From Bradyrhizobium sp. Ai1a-2 (GTDB lineage Bacteria; Pseudomonadota; Alphaproteobacteria; Rhizobiales; Xanthobacteraceae): DNA of 47,401 nucleotides. Of the stretch, positions 23,766-32,283 are shown piece by piece. The stretch spans positions 1 to 47,401 of the forward strand of contig NZ_AUEZ01000065.1 in the NCBI RefSeq assembly GCF_000426245.1. The letters run 5' to 3'. The translations under genes were made by a program, and so were the position numbers. The notes beneath the pieces were generated by a model, which searched no databases, was not told where the DNA came from, and was given only the letters and a program-made list of their open reading frames with translations. Within the stretch, counting starts at the first letter, position 1. Every line of letters begins with the position of its first letter.

Positions 23766-25163
23766 TCAAAGCCCGCGTCGAAACGCCTGGTAGGACGCGC
23801 TCAGGCGGAGCGCGTCGGCGCCGCCCGCGATCAAGAGGTCAACCTGTTCCGGCGGCAATGCGAACCGCGTCGGGATCGCGTTCAGGATGCCCGCGCGCTG
23901 CTCGCCCAACTGATCGAAGCCGAGCCGCTCGACATAGATCTGGACATCACCGCATTGCCAGTTGCCGCCGACGCCAAGGCGGGCGCGATCCGCCGCCGAC
24001 AGTCCGCACCGCCAGCGCTTCAGCTTGCCGGACCAATCGGTGGCAAGCCCCGAGAATGCCGCGTAGCTCGAGCGCACACTGGCATCGATGGCGGTATCGG
24101 CCGCCGCCGCGACCAGCTCCACGCCGCTCGGGCCTTCGATGCGCTGCGCGAAATTGCCGGATATGCCGCGCCCGGCATCGACCACCATGAACAGGATCCG
24201 CCGGAGCTTCACCGCCTGCCGCTCCGTTAACGGCTGGTACGGCCGCTCCGCCGCCAACAGTCCGATGCTGAGACCGGACAGGCCGAAATTGTCGACGAGC
24301 CCGCCGTCCAGCAGCTTCACGTAACGCATGGAGCCGTCGCGGTACCGGGCATTGGCTTCCGCAAACGAGCGCAGCAATGGCTGCGCGTTCGGATCGCGCC
24401 GCACGCGCTCGAGCCAGGCCGGCAGCGGCTTCGAGCAGCCGCCGGGATAGGTCTCCAGCACGATCGGCGCGAACGCCAGCGGCACCGCGGCCGATGCGGC
24501 AACCGCTTCAGACACGCGATAGGAGCGGATATCGCTGCACAGCGCATCAAAGGCGGTCTTGCCGAACACGAACGGCGTGCGGTTGTAGATATCGGAGGCG
24601 TTGATCCAGACCTTCGGCCGCCTGTCGTCGGGCAGCGCATCGAACCGCGCGCCGTCGAACACGTTCTGGTCCAGCCATTCGGTGAACTGGCTGTTGTTGA
24701 CGCCGCCGGCGAGCGCACGGCCGATGTTGCCGAGCGAGACATTGGTCTTCAGCCCCTCCTCCGCATTGCGCAGCAAGAAGCGTTCGCGGAAATCGTCGAG
24801 CGCGGCGCGCCTCTTCAGACCGAAATAGGCGGCGGTGATCGAGCCGCCGGACACGCCGGAGACGAAGTCGACGCGATCGAGCAGCGTTTTCCCCTGGCCG
24901 GAGCCACCGTGAGAGCGATCGAGCTCCTTGAGCACGCCGAACGAAAAGGCCGCCGCGCGGGTGCCGCCGCCGGAGAATGACAGCGCGACCAGCACATCGT
25001 CATTATAGCTTGGGATGTCACGCCCGACACTGCTATCGGCGAGCGCGTTGGCAAGCGGCACATTGCTCGGCAGGTTGTAGACGGTTGCGCATCCAGCGAG
25101 CGCCACCGCAAAACTGGCTGCCAGCATCGTCGACAGCCACGCCCCTATGCCCGATCTACGCAC
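23766..25163 (-). CDS. patatin-like phospholipase, lipoprotein
   Basis: The protein is probably an acyl hydrolase anchored in the envelope. Its 465 residues start with a lipoprotein signal (FAVALAGC, C25), then the oxyanion loop SFSGGGTRAAAF (62-73), nucleophile S105 in GVSGGS and dyad D286 in LLDGGLVDN, so the Ser-Asp active site is complete. The start is GTG at 25163. It sits between gatB and the gatA group on the same strand, but a 198-nt gap upstream suggests its own promoter. The substrate is unknown. Confidence 0.88.
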   Translation of the reverse strand: MRRSGIGAWLSTMLAASFAVALAGCATVYNLPSNVPLANALADSSVGRDIPSYNDDVLVALSFSGGGTRAAAFSFGVLKELDRSHGGSGQGKTLLDRVDFVSGVSGGSITAAYFGLKRRAALDDFRERFLLRNAEEGLKTNVSLGNIGRALAGGVNNSQFTEWLDQNVFDGARFDALPDDRRPKVWINASDIYNRTPFVFGKTAFDALCSDIRSYRVSEAVAASAAVPLAFAPIVLETYPGGCSKPLPAWLERVRRDPNAQPLLRSFAEANARYRDGSMRYVKLLDGGLVDNFGLSGLSIGLLAAERPYQPLTERQAVKLRRILFMVVDAGRGISGNFAQRIEGPSGVELVAAAADTAIDASVRSSYAAFSGLATDWSGKLKRWRCGLSAADRARLGVGGNWQCGDVQIYVERLGFDQLGEQRAGILNAIPTRFALPPEQVDLLIAGGADALRLSASYQAFRRGL

Positions 25164-25284
25164 ACGAACTCTCTTTCGCAGGCCCCCGCCACGCGTCCAG
25201 TAAGCCTATCGCGAGCAATCTGGGCGCCCGCGTGGCGCGCATAGACGAAGCCAATGTCCATCTGAGTGAGTTGAAGCGCGGTCA

Positions 25285-25375
25285 AGTAAAGAAACCGCGT
25301 CAAAATGAACCACGAAAACCTTCACAACTTGGGGAGGTTAGAGCGTTTTCGAGCAAACAATCTAGAGCAGGGCGG
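25285..25375. repeat. degenerate dispersed element
   Basis: The gap between the patatin and 92-aa genes contains AAGAAACCGCGTCAAA and GAGCGTTTTCGAGC, words shared with the element at 39543-39600 (AAGAAAACGCGTCAAA and AAGCGTTTTCAAGC). The two halves are in the opposite order here, so this copy is rearranged. Confidence 0.45.
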
Positions 25376-25640
25376 AGACGATCCGCTCCCATTCGGCGTC
25401 GAGCCCATCCTTGGCTACCGGCTGGCCCGCCTGGCGGTACCAATAGCCGGCATTGCCGAGATCGCCTTCGACCCGGTGCAGATAGGCGTGCACCCAGGCG
25501 GCCTCCGCAGTGCTCTCGTCCTGCACGATATGGTGCGCCTTGTCCCAATCGCCTTTCGCCGCCCACCACAACGCCGCCAGCGGCGGCGACAGCGAAGGCT
25601 GCGGCGCGGCGTCCTTAAGGCTGGCGCGGAAATCCGCCAT
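25362..25640 (-). CDS. small conserved-looking protein next to gatA
   Basis: This 92-residue soluble protein has a helical, TPR-like look (LAALWWAAKGDWDKAHHIVQ, then AAWVHAYLHRVEGDLGNA and YWYRQAGQP). The ATG at 25640 begins one nucleotide after the gatA stop with GGTGGTGAG just before it, so it is translationally coupled to gatA. It ends WERIVSALL. The function is unknown; the coupling to gatA suggests shared expression rather than a proven role in tRNA amidation. Confidence 0.8.
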   Translation of the reverse strand: MADFRASLKDAAPQPSLSPPLAALWWAAKGDWDKAHHIVQDESTAEAAWVHAYLHRVEGDLGNAGYWYRQAGQPVAKDGLDAEWERIVSALL

Positions 25641-25641
25641 C

Positions 25642-27117
25642 TCACCACCACCTCGGCGGCGTGAAGCGTCCGGCCGCCTGCTCGATCACTTCGCCGAGCG
25701 AGAACAGCGTCTCTTCATCAAAGGCGCGCCCGATCAGTTGCAGGCCGAGCGGCAAGCCCTGCGCATCCTTGCCCGCGGGGACCGCGATGCCGGGCAGGCC
25801 TGCCATGTTCACGGTCACCGTGAAGATGTCGTTGAGATACATCTCGACCGGATCGGCGCCGCCCTTTTCGCCGACGCCGAACGCTGCCGACGGCGTTGCC
25901 GGCGTGAGGATCGCGTTCACGCCCTTGGCGAAGCAGTCCTCGAAATCCTTCTTGATCAGCGTCCGCACCTTCTGCGCGCGCAGGTAATAGGCGTCGTAAT
26001 AGCCGGCCGAGAGCACATAGGTGCCGATCATGACGCGGCGCCGCACCTCGTCGCCAAAGCCTTCGGCGCGGGTGTCCTCATACATCTCGCCGATACTGCG
26101 GCCGGGCACACGCAGGCCGTATCGAACGCCGTCGTAGCGCGCCAGGTTCGACGACGCTTCCGCCGGCGCCACGATGTAGTACGCCGGCAGCGCGTATTTG
26201 GTGTGCGGCAGCGACACCTCGACCAGCTCGGCGCCGGCGGCCTTCAACCATGCCGCGCCTTCACTCCAGAGCTTCTCGATCTCGGCCGGCATGCCATCGA
26301 GGCGATATTCCTTGGGGATGCCGATCTTCATCCCCTTCACCGACTTGCCGATCGCGGCCTCATAGTCGGGCACGCCGATATCGACCGAGGTGGTGTCCTT
26401 GGGATCGTGCCCCGCCATCGAGCGCATCAGGATCGCGGAATCGCGCACGGTGCGCGCGATCGGGCCGGCCTGGTCGAGCGAGGACGCGAATGCGACAATG
26501 CCCCAGCGCGAGCAGCGGCCATAAGTCGGCTTCACGCCGACGGTTGCCGTGAACGCTGCCGGCTGGCGGATCGAGCCGCCGGTGTCGGTCGCGGTCGCGC
26601 CCATGCAGAGCAGCGCGGCAACCGCGGATGCCGAGCCGCCCGAGGAGCCGCCCGGCACCAGATGCGTGTTGGAGCCCTCGCGCCGCCACGGATTGACCAC
26701 CGGACCGAAGCAGGAGGTCTCGTTCGACGAGCCCATCGCGAACTCGTCGTTATTGAGCTTGCCGAGCAGGATCGCGCCGTCGCGCCAGAGCTGCGAGGTC
26801 ACGGTCGATTCATAAGGCGGCACGAAATTGCCGAGGATCTTCGAGCACGCGGTGGTGCGGATGTCGCGCGTGGCGAACAGGTCCTTGATGCCGAGCGGGA
26901 TGCCCGCCAGCGGCCCGCCAGCGCCCCTGCCGATCTGCTCGTCGGCGGCCTTCGCCATCTCGCGCGCGCGGCCCGGCGTCTCCAGCACATAGGCGTTGAG
27001 CACGCGCGCCGCCTCGATCGCGGCAAGATGCGCATCGGTGAGCTCGCGCGCGGTGAAGGATTTGCTCGCCAGGCCCTCGCGGGCCTCGGCGATCGTCAGC
27101 GATGTCAAATCGGTCAT
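25642..27117 (-). CDS. gatA: Asp-tRNA(Asn)/Glu-tRNA(Gln) amidotransferase subunit A
   Basis: GatA hydrolyses glutamine and supplies ammonia to GatB. The 491-residue protein has the amidase-signature triad: Lys in GIPLGIKDLF, cis-Ser in VPGGSSGGSASAVAA and the nucleophile Ser in TDTGGSIRQPAAF. The ATG overlaps the stop of the 70-aa gene by 4 nt (ATGA), and the downstream 92-aa gene starts one nucleotide after its stop. The length is normal. It is one of two amidase-signature proteins in the window; the other is at 41609-42850. Confidence 0.97.
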   Translation of the reverse strand: MTDLTSLTIAEAREGLASKSFTARELTDAHLAAIEAARVLNAYVLETPGRAREMAKAADEQIGRGAGGPLAGIPLGIKDLFATRDIRTTACSKILGNFVPPYESTVTSQLWRDGAILLGKLNNDEFAMGSSNETSCFGPVVNPWRREGSNTHLVPGGSSGGSASAVAALLCMGATATDTGGSIRQPAAFTATVGVKPTYGRCSRWGIVAFASSLDQAGPIARTVRDSAILMRSMAGHDPKDTTSVDIGVPDYEAAIGKSVKGMKIGIPKEYRLDGMPAEIEKLWSEGAAWLKAAGAELVEVSLPHTKYALPAYYIVAPAEASSNLARYDGVRYGLRVPGRSIGEMYEDTRAEGFGDEVRRRVMIGTYVLSAGYYDAYYLRAQKVRTLIKKDFEDCFAKGVNAILTPATPSAAFGVGEKGGADPVEMYLNDIFTVTVNMAGLPGIAVPAGKDAQGLPLGLQLIGRAFDEETLFSLGEVIEQAAGRFTPPRWW

Positions 27118-27326
27118 TTATTGATCGGGCTGCAGAAGAACGGAGACAGGGTCTTGTCGTCGGCGGGATCGTCCTTTTTGGCGCGCGTCCTGTCGGCAGC
27201 CTCGAGCTGATCCAGCACGGTTTGCATCACCGCGTTCGGATCGGCGGCCTTGCCCTGCCGCTCCATCGCGTCGAGATAGTTCATGTAGGCCTGATAGGCC
27301 TTTTCATCGTCGCAGAGCAGACACAT
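27114..27326 (-). CDS. 70-residue Cys-containing protein between gatC and gatA
   Basis: The protein begins MCLLCDDEKAYQAYMNYLDA and ends SPFFCSPINK, giving cysteines at 2, 5 and 65. The CxxC at the N-terminus plus a late cysteine could bind metal. GGGAAG precedes the ATG at 27326, and its stop overlaps the gatA start (ATGA). It is therefore expressed with GatA. No family name is known to me; the function is unassigned. Confidence 0.78.
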   Translation of the reverse strand: MCLLCDDEKAYQAYMNYLDAMERQGKAADPNAVMQTVLDQLEAADRTRAKKDDPADDKTLSPFFCSPINK

Positions 27327-27356
27327 CGGACTTCCCGCAAAACAAGAGAGAGGAAC

Positions 27357-27644
27357 TTACTCGACGACCTTCGGCACCAGGAAGAAGTGATTCTCGGTGG
27401 CCGGCGCATTGCGGACGATATCGTCCGGAATCTCGCCGTCATTGACCACGTCAGCGCGCTTCTTCATCTCCATCGGTGTCACCGAGGTCATCGGTTCGAC
27501 GCCCTCGACATTCACCTCCGAAAGCTGCTCGACGAAAGCGAGTATAGCGTTCAGCTCGCCCTGCAGATGGGGAACTTCAGCTTCGGAGACCGCGATCCGC
27601 GCAAGTTGCGCGATGCGGCGGACGGTCATGGCGTCGACTGACAT
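27357..27644 (-). CDS. gatC: Asp-tRNA(Asn)/Glu-tRNA(Gln) amidotransferase subunit C
   Basis: GatC wraps around the GatA-GatB interface and stabilises the complex. The 95-residue protein shows the typical opening TVRRIAQLARIAVSEAEVPH, the helix LNAILAFVEQLSEVNVEGVEP and the C-terminal strap ENHFFLVPKVVE. It is the first gene of the gat group; 30 nt separate it from the 70-aa gene. Confidence 0.96.
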   Translation of the reverse strand: MSVDAMTVRRIAQLARIAVSEAEVPHLQGELNAILAFVEQLSEVNVEGVEPMTSVTPMEMKKRADVVNDGEIPDDIVRNAPATENHFFLVPKVVE

Positions 27645-27725
27645 TATATAGGGCCTTTGGGCAGCAAGATCAGCCCGCCGTATAGCAGACGCCGGTTTTG
27701 CGCCGCAACCGCGGCCGGCGCCCGA

Positions 27726-28802
27726 TCAGCCCGCCAATTTGCCCATCCGCGCCAGTGCCTCGCTGGCCAATGCCCGGGTCAGCTCCGCCGCCGGCATTTC
27801 GCGGCCCAATGGCAGCGCCTGCCCGGCCCACATATTGGTGAAATCGACCCTGCCGAGTTTTTCGGCAGCCACCTTCAGCGGCGCCAGCGCGGTTGCAGCA
27901 TGCGGAAAGGCCGGCGCATCCTGCGAGATCGGCCCGATCTCGGACATCACGCGATTGGCGACCCCGCGCGCCGGCCGCCCCGTCATCACATTGGTGATCA
28001 CGGTGGAATCGTCCCTCGCCTGCGCCAGCGTGGCACGCGCCGCCGGGCCCACCCTGGACTCCGGGCAGCGCAGATAGGCGCTGCCGATCTGCACGCCGGA
28101 GGCGCCCAGCGCGAACGCCGCCGCGATCCCGCGCCCGTCCGCGATGCCGCCGGCCGCGATCACCGGCACCTTCACCGCATCGACCACCTGCGGCACCAGC
28201 GCGAAGATGCCGGGCTGCTCGGCAATATTCTCGGTCAGGAACATGCCGCGATGGCCGCCGGCTTCCGCACCCTGCGCGATGATGACATCGGCCCCGTGCT
28301 CCTCGAGCCAGACGGCCTCCTTCACGATGGTCGCCGACGACATCACGATCGCGCCGGCGTCCTTGACGCGCCTGAGCAGCCGTTCCGCCGGCAAGCCGAA
28401 ATGGAAACTGACGACTTCCAGCTTCAATTCCTCGACCACTTCGCACATCGCTTCATCGAACGGCGCACGGTTGGCGGCGTTGACGGGCGCCGCGGGATCA
28501 AGCCCAAGCTCCTTGTAGTAACCTGCGAGCTGCGCCTTCCAGCCAGCCTCGCGCTGCGGATCCAGATCGTCCGGCTGGTGGCAGAAGAAGTTCATGTTGA
28601 TCGGCGCCGAGATGCGCTGGCGGATGATGTTGACCTGCTCGCGCGCCTTCTCCGCCGAGATCATCGCGCAGGGCAACGAGCCGAGTGCGCCGCCTTGCGC
28701 GGCCGCGATCACGAGGTCTGCATCCATCACGCCGGCCATCGGCGCGAGCACGATCGGAAATTCGGTCTTGAACAGATCGACAATTCGGCGGTCCGGCCAC
28801 AT
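27726..28802 (-). CDS. nitronate monooxygenase-like FMN enzyme (first copy)
   Basis: Enzymes of this family oxidise alkyl nitronates with FMN; some members act on other substrates. The 358-residue TIM-barrel protein has PIVLAPMAGVMDADLV, the flavin-phosphate loops AAGGIADGRGIAAAF and GASGVQIGSAYL, and VIIAQGAEAGGHRG with the conserved histidine. GGGGAAAT precedes the ATG. It is followed on the same strand by a short gap and gatC, and lies next to a paralogue. The true substrate is not known. Confidence 0.85.
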   Translation of the reverse strand: MWPDRRIVDLFKTEFPIVLAPMAGVMDADLVIAAAQGGALGSLPCAMISAEKAREQVNIIRQRISAPINMNFFCHQPDDLDPQREAGWKAQLAGYYKELGLDPAAPVNAANRAPFDEAMCEVVEELKLEVVSFHFGLPAERLLRRVKDAGAIVMSSATIVKEAVWLEEHGADVIIAQGAEAGGHRGMFLTENIAEQPGIFALVPQVVDAVKVPVIAAGGIADGRGIAAAFALGASGVQIGSAYLRCPESRVGPAARATLAQARDDSTVITNVMTGRPARGVANRVMSEIGPISQDAPAFPHAATALAPLKVAAEKLGRVDFTNMWAGQALPLGREMPAAELTRALASEALARMGKLAG

Positions 28803-28860
28803 GATTCAGCTATTTCCCCATTTGCTCACTGCTAGGCCCTCTCCCACCTGCGCCCGGGGA

Positions 28861-28904
28861 GAGAAGGCTTCATCCGGCGCGGCTTGGATCCGCGCCGCCT
28901 TCTC
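28861..28904. terminator. hairpin between the two nitronate-monooxygenase genes
   Basis: GAGAAGGC (28861-28868) pairs with GCCTTCTC (28897-28904), and GGCGCGG (28876-28882) pairs with CCGCGCC (28890-28896). It abuts the stop of the upstream paralogue. There is no long T-tract, so it may be a dispersed element as much as a terminator. Confidence 0.5.
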
Positions 28905-29885
28905 CTACAAAGGAGAGGAAAAAGAATTGCGCTGCCCGCGCAGGATCTGTTCGGCCTCGCCCACGATCCTGCCAACGATTTCGCCCGCCGGCGGAATGTC
29001 GTGGATCAGCCCGACCGCCTCACCCGCGATGACGGCGGCCATGTCGAAATTGCCGGTGGCTCTGGCCTCGGCATATTCGGCGGCAACCGTCTTCACGTGC
29101 TGCATCAGTTCGACTTCGCGCCCCATCCATCGCCGCGCGTGATCATTGATGAGACAGCGCCCGGTGAAAGGCGCCGGCCAGACATTGTTGCGCGAGAGAT
29201 CGAAGATGATGCTGCGTACGGTATTGCCGCTCTTGGCCGCACAGATGCGCCGCTTCGCCTCCTCCGCGCCGTCAGCCTCCTCGCTCGCATAGAAGCGGGT
29301 GCCGAGCAGCACGCCGGAGGCGCCGAGCGTCAACATCGCCGCCAGCCCGCGGCCATCGGCGATGCCGCCCGCAGCGGCGACAGGCACGCGACCGCTGGCA
29401 AGATCGACGATCGCAGGCACCACATCGAGCGTGGTGCGCGAAGCGCCGTGACCGCCCGCCTCTGTTCCCTGCGCGACAAGGATGTCGGCGCCCGCTTCCA
29501 GCGCCTGCCGCGCCATCTCCTCGTCCTGCACCTGGCAGATCAGAAGCGCACCGGCCGCCTTTATCTTTGGTGCAAACGGTTTCGGATCGCCGAATGACAG
29601 CATGATCGCGCGCGGACTTGCGGCAAGCGCGATATCCAACAGCTCCGGCTGCCTCGCCATGCTCCAGGTGATGAAGCCGATTCCGAACGGCGCGGTGCAA
29701 GATCCGAGCTTCGCCGTCTCGCGCTCCAGCCAAGCACGGTCACCATAGCCGCCGCCAAGGATGCCAAAGCCGCCGGCATCACTGACGGCTTTCGCAAGTC
29801 GCGCGCCTGCGACCAGATCCATCGGCGCCAACACAATCGGGTGACGGATGCCCAGAAGCGCGGTCAATGGTGTGTCGATCGGCAT
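28905..29885 (-). CDS. nitronate monooxygenase-like FMN enzyme (second copy)
   Basis: The 326-residue protein shares the plan of its neighbour: HPIVLAPMDLVAGARLAKAV, ILVAQGTEAGGHGASRTT, then AAAGGIADGRGLAAM and GASGVLLGTRFYASEE with the flavin-binding loops. The two are clearly diverged, so they probably have different substrates. A strong GGGGGGAAA site precedes the ATG, and a dyad operator sits 14 nt upstream of the start codon, between it and the divergent LysR gene. The LysR protein is the likely regulator. Confidence 0.85.
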   Translation of the reverse strand: MPIDTPLTALLGIRHPIVLAPMDLVAGARLAKAVSDAGGFGILGGGYGDRAWLERETAKLGSCTAPFGIGFITWSMARQPELLDIALAASPRAIMLSFGDPKPFAPKIKAAGALLICQVQDEEMARQALEAGADILVAQGTEAGGHGASRTTLDVVPAIVDLASGRVPVAAAGGIADGRGLAAMLTLGASGVLLGTRFYASEEADGAEEAKRRICAAKSGNTVRSIIFDLSRNNVWPAPFTGRCLINDHARRWMGREVELMQHVKTVAAEYAEARATGNFDMAAVIAGEAVGLIHDIPPAGEIVGRIVGEAEQILRGQRNSFSSPL

Positions 29886-29898
29886 CGTTTCCCCCCGG

Positions 29899-29918
29899 TA
29901 ATCTGGACAGTCAGATTA
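29899..29918. promoter_or_regulatory. dyad operator for the LysR-type regulator
   Basis: TAATCTG (29899-29905) and CAGATTA (29912-29918) are exact complements with a 6-nt spacer. The site fits the T-N11-A pattern of LysR-family boxes and lies in the gap between the divergent LysR and nitronate-monooxygenase genes. Confidence 0.7.
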
Positions 29919-29992
29919 GGCAGCGGTAGCATTCTGTCGAAATGAATACTTGAGAACGCAACCATCTCAAATATGAAACGCAGGCCGCGACC

Positions 29993-30883
29993 ATGGAACT
30001 GACCGACCTTCAGACCTTCGCAGCCGTCGCCCGCCTCGGCGGCATCACCCGCGCCGCTGACGAGCTGCACACCGTGCAGTCCAATGTCACCCAGAGGATC
30101 AAGGCGCTCGAAGCCGAGATCGGCACCGCGCTGTTCGAACGGCACAGCCGCGGCATGACGCTGACCGGCGCCGGACGACGCCTGCTCCCCTATGCGCAAC
30201 GAATGGCCGCGCTTTCGCGCGAAGCGATGCTCGCCGCGCGCGATGATGGCGAGCCGAAGGGACCGCTCGCGATCGGCTCCATGGAGACGACGGCCGCCGT
30301 CCGCCTGCCGGTGCTGCTTGCTGAATTCCATCGCCGCTTTCCGGCCGTGCGGCTGACGCTGAAGACCGCGACCACAACCGATCTCGTGACCGCCGTGCTC
30401 GACGGCACGCTGGACGGCGCCTTCGTCGCCGGTCCGATCGATCACGCCGAGCTCACGTCCACCCTCGCCTTCCGCGAAGAGCTGGTGCTGGTCACTGCGC
30501 GCCGCTGGGCCAACCTCGCCGCCTTGCGCGCGGGCACGTCGGAATCCGGACCGACCGCGCTGGTCTTCCGCACCGGCTGCACCTATCGCCAGCGGCTCGA
30601 GCAGATCTTCACCGACTTCGGCTGGCCCTCGGCCGCGCGCTTCGAGCTCGGCACGCTCGACGGCATGGTCGGCTGCGTCGCCGCCGACATGGGCGTGACG
30701 CTGTTGCCGCGCGTCGTCGTCGAGCGCAACGCGTTGCATGCCAGCGTCAGCATCCACACGCTCGACCCATCCTATGCGCGCGCAGAAACGATCTTCATCC
30801 AGCGCCGCAGCGCCCATCAATACAGCGCGCTGCAGAGTTTCGCCGCTTGCCTTGACCAGGATGATCGGGTCATCGCGGCCTGA
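29993..30883 (+). CDS. LysR-family transcriptional regulator
   Basis: The 296-residue protein has an N-terminal winged helix-turn-helix (about 1-60: LQTFAAVARLGGITRAADEL, then SNVTQRIKALEAEIGTALFER) and a periplasmic-binding-like effector domain (about 90-295). It is divergent from the second nitronate-monooxygenase gene with an exact dyad between them. By family habit it would regulate that gene and itself in response to a small molecule, which is not identified. Confidence 0.92.
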   Translation: MELTDLQTFAAVARLGGITRAADELHTVQSNVTQRIKALEAEIGTALFERHSRGMTLTGAGRRLLPYAQRMAALSREAMLAARDDGEPKGPLAIGSMETTAAVRLPVLLAEFHRRFPAVRLTLKTATTTDLVTAVLDGTLDGAFVAGPIDHAELTSTLAFREELVLVTARRWANLAALRAGTSESGPTALVFRTGCTYRQRLEQIFTDFGWPSAARFELGTLDGMVGCVAADMGVTLLPRVVVERNALHASVSIHTLDPSYARAETIFIQRRSAHQYSALQSFAACLDQDDRVIAA

Positions 30884-31056
30884 TCGTTCCGCTCCGCGAA
30901 ATACCGAAGCCATATTTCTATGACGGAGCCATCACACGTTTGGCGCGTGTGGTGCGGCATGCGTCATCAAAAATTTTTGGATCGTTCCGCGCAGCTACGT
31001 TAGTATGTGGCGCTTTCTACCAACAACCATAACGTCAACATCTGGGAGGGACTGCG

Positions 31057-31992
31057 ATGCGCACCGCATTCGTGTTGTGCTGTTCTGTTGCTTTGTTGGC
31101 TACGGTCGGAACGGCAAGCGCACAAGACTGGACCAAGTCGAAATGGGGGCCGAACGACGAGATCGGCGCCGCCAACTACATGACACCCGAGCTCGTCGTC
31201 AAAGCCGCGTCATTGGTGAAGACCGGCAAGACCTACGCGCTCGGCATTCCCGTCGACACCAAGACGCCGGCCTATCCGCCGCGCACCTTCAAGATCACCG
31301 TCGTCCAGCCCGGACAGGCCGGCAGCTCCGGCATCGGTCCGAACAAGGCTACATACAATGACGACATCCTCGACACCTGGGTCGGCATCGGCAGCCAGCT
31401 CGACGGCCTCGGCCATCTCGGCATCGAGCATGTCTACTACAACGGCAACAAGCTCGCCGATTTCGCCGATCCCACCGGCTTGAAGAAGCTCGGCATCGAG
31501 AAGGTGCCGCCGATGGTGGCGCGCGGCGTGCTGCTCGACATGGCCGCCTATTACAACACCGACGTGGTCAAGGAAGGCACCGCTTTCAACGTCAAGGAGA
31601 TCGAGGAAGTTGCGAAGAAGCAGGGCGTCGAAATCCGCCAGGGCGACGTCGTGATCTTCCACACCGGCTGGCTCAGCCTGATCGGCAAGGATGACAAGCG
31701 CTATTCCGCGGGCGAACCCGGCCTCGGGGTCGAGGGTGCCAATTATCTCACCGGCAAGGGCGTGGTCGCCGTCGGTGCCGACACCTGGGCGGTCGAGACC
31801 ATCCCGTTCGAAAGCCCCAACGTGTTCGAGGTGCACCAGATCCTGCTTGCCAAGAACGGCACCTACATCCTGGAGAACATGGATACCGCCGAGCTCGCCA
31901 AGGACAAGGGGTATGAGTTCCTGTTCGTGCTCGGGCAGCCGCGCTGGCGCGGCGGCGTGCAGAGCATGATCAACCCCATCGCGATCCGCTGA
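31057..31992 (+). CDS. secreted cyclase-family (kynurenine formamidase-like) hydrolase
   Basis: The 311-residue protein carries a signal peptide (about 1-22, ending ASAQDW), so it is periplasmic or secreted. It resembles the cyclase superfamily that includes metal-dependent formamidases. The usual HxGTHxDxPxH metal motif is altered to GIGSQLDGLGHLGIEH: the Asp and last His remain but the first His residues are missing. A matching late segment ETIPFESPNVFEVHQILL is present. GGGAGG precedes the ATG. The substrate is unknown. Confidence 0.75.
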   Translation: MRTAFVLCCSVALLATVGTASAQDWTKSKWGPNDEIGAANYMTPELVVKAASLVKTGKTYALGIPVDTKTPAYPPRTFKITVVQPGQAGSSGIGPNKATYNDDILDTWVGIGSQLDGLGHLGIEHVYYNGNKLADFADPTGLKKLGIEKVPPMVARGVLLDMAAYYNTDVVKEGTAFNVKEIEEVAKKQGVEIRQGDVVIFHTGWLSLIGKDDKRYSAGEPGLGVEGANYLTGKGVVAVGADTWAVETIPFESPNVFEVHQILLAKNGTYILENMDTAELAKDKGYEFLFVLGQPRWRGGVQSMINPIAIR

Positions 31993-32144
31993 CGGTCTCT
32001 CCACTCGGGCAGTATGACTCGCGGCAGCCCCCCATCCCGACCTTCCCCCTTTCAGGGGGAAGATCACTCGGTTTGCGCGTGCAACGCGCAAACCGGGTGG
32101 GGATCAGCTCTCTCCTACTTGCGCCTCTGCCCCCAGCGAGCCTC

Positions 32145-32233
32145 GTAGCCCGGGTGGAGCGCAGCGCAACCCGGGGCATTTGCGTCAGCGTTGGCGAGCG
32201 CTCCCGGGTTACGCTGCGCTCCACCCGGGCTAC
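32145..32233. repeat. dispersed palindrome, family A copy 1
   Basis: An 89-nt element starts GTAGCCCGGGTGGAGCGC and ends with its near-complement GCGCTCCACCCGGGCTAC, with inner arms around ACCCGGG and CCCGGGT. A second copy lies at 44097-44184 with the same boundaries. It precedes ruvX. Confidence 0.88.
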
Positions 32234-32283
32234 TGAAGAGAGAGCTTTGCCTCCGCACTGCACCACGTGTTAAGCGCATTGTC

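Noticed and set aside
25510..27210. 566-codon plus-strand open frame
   Set aside because: Antisense to gatA; composition is a mirror artefact.
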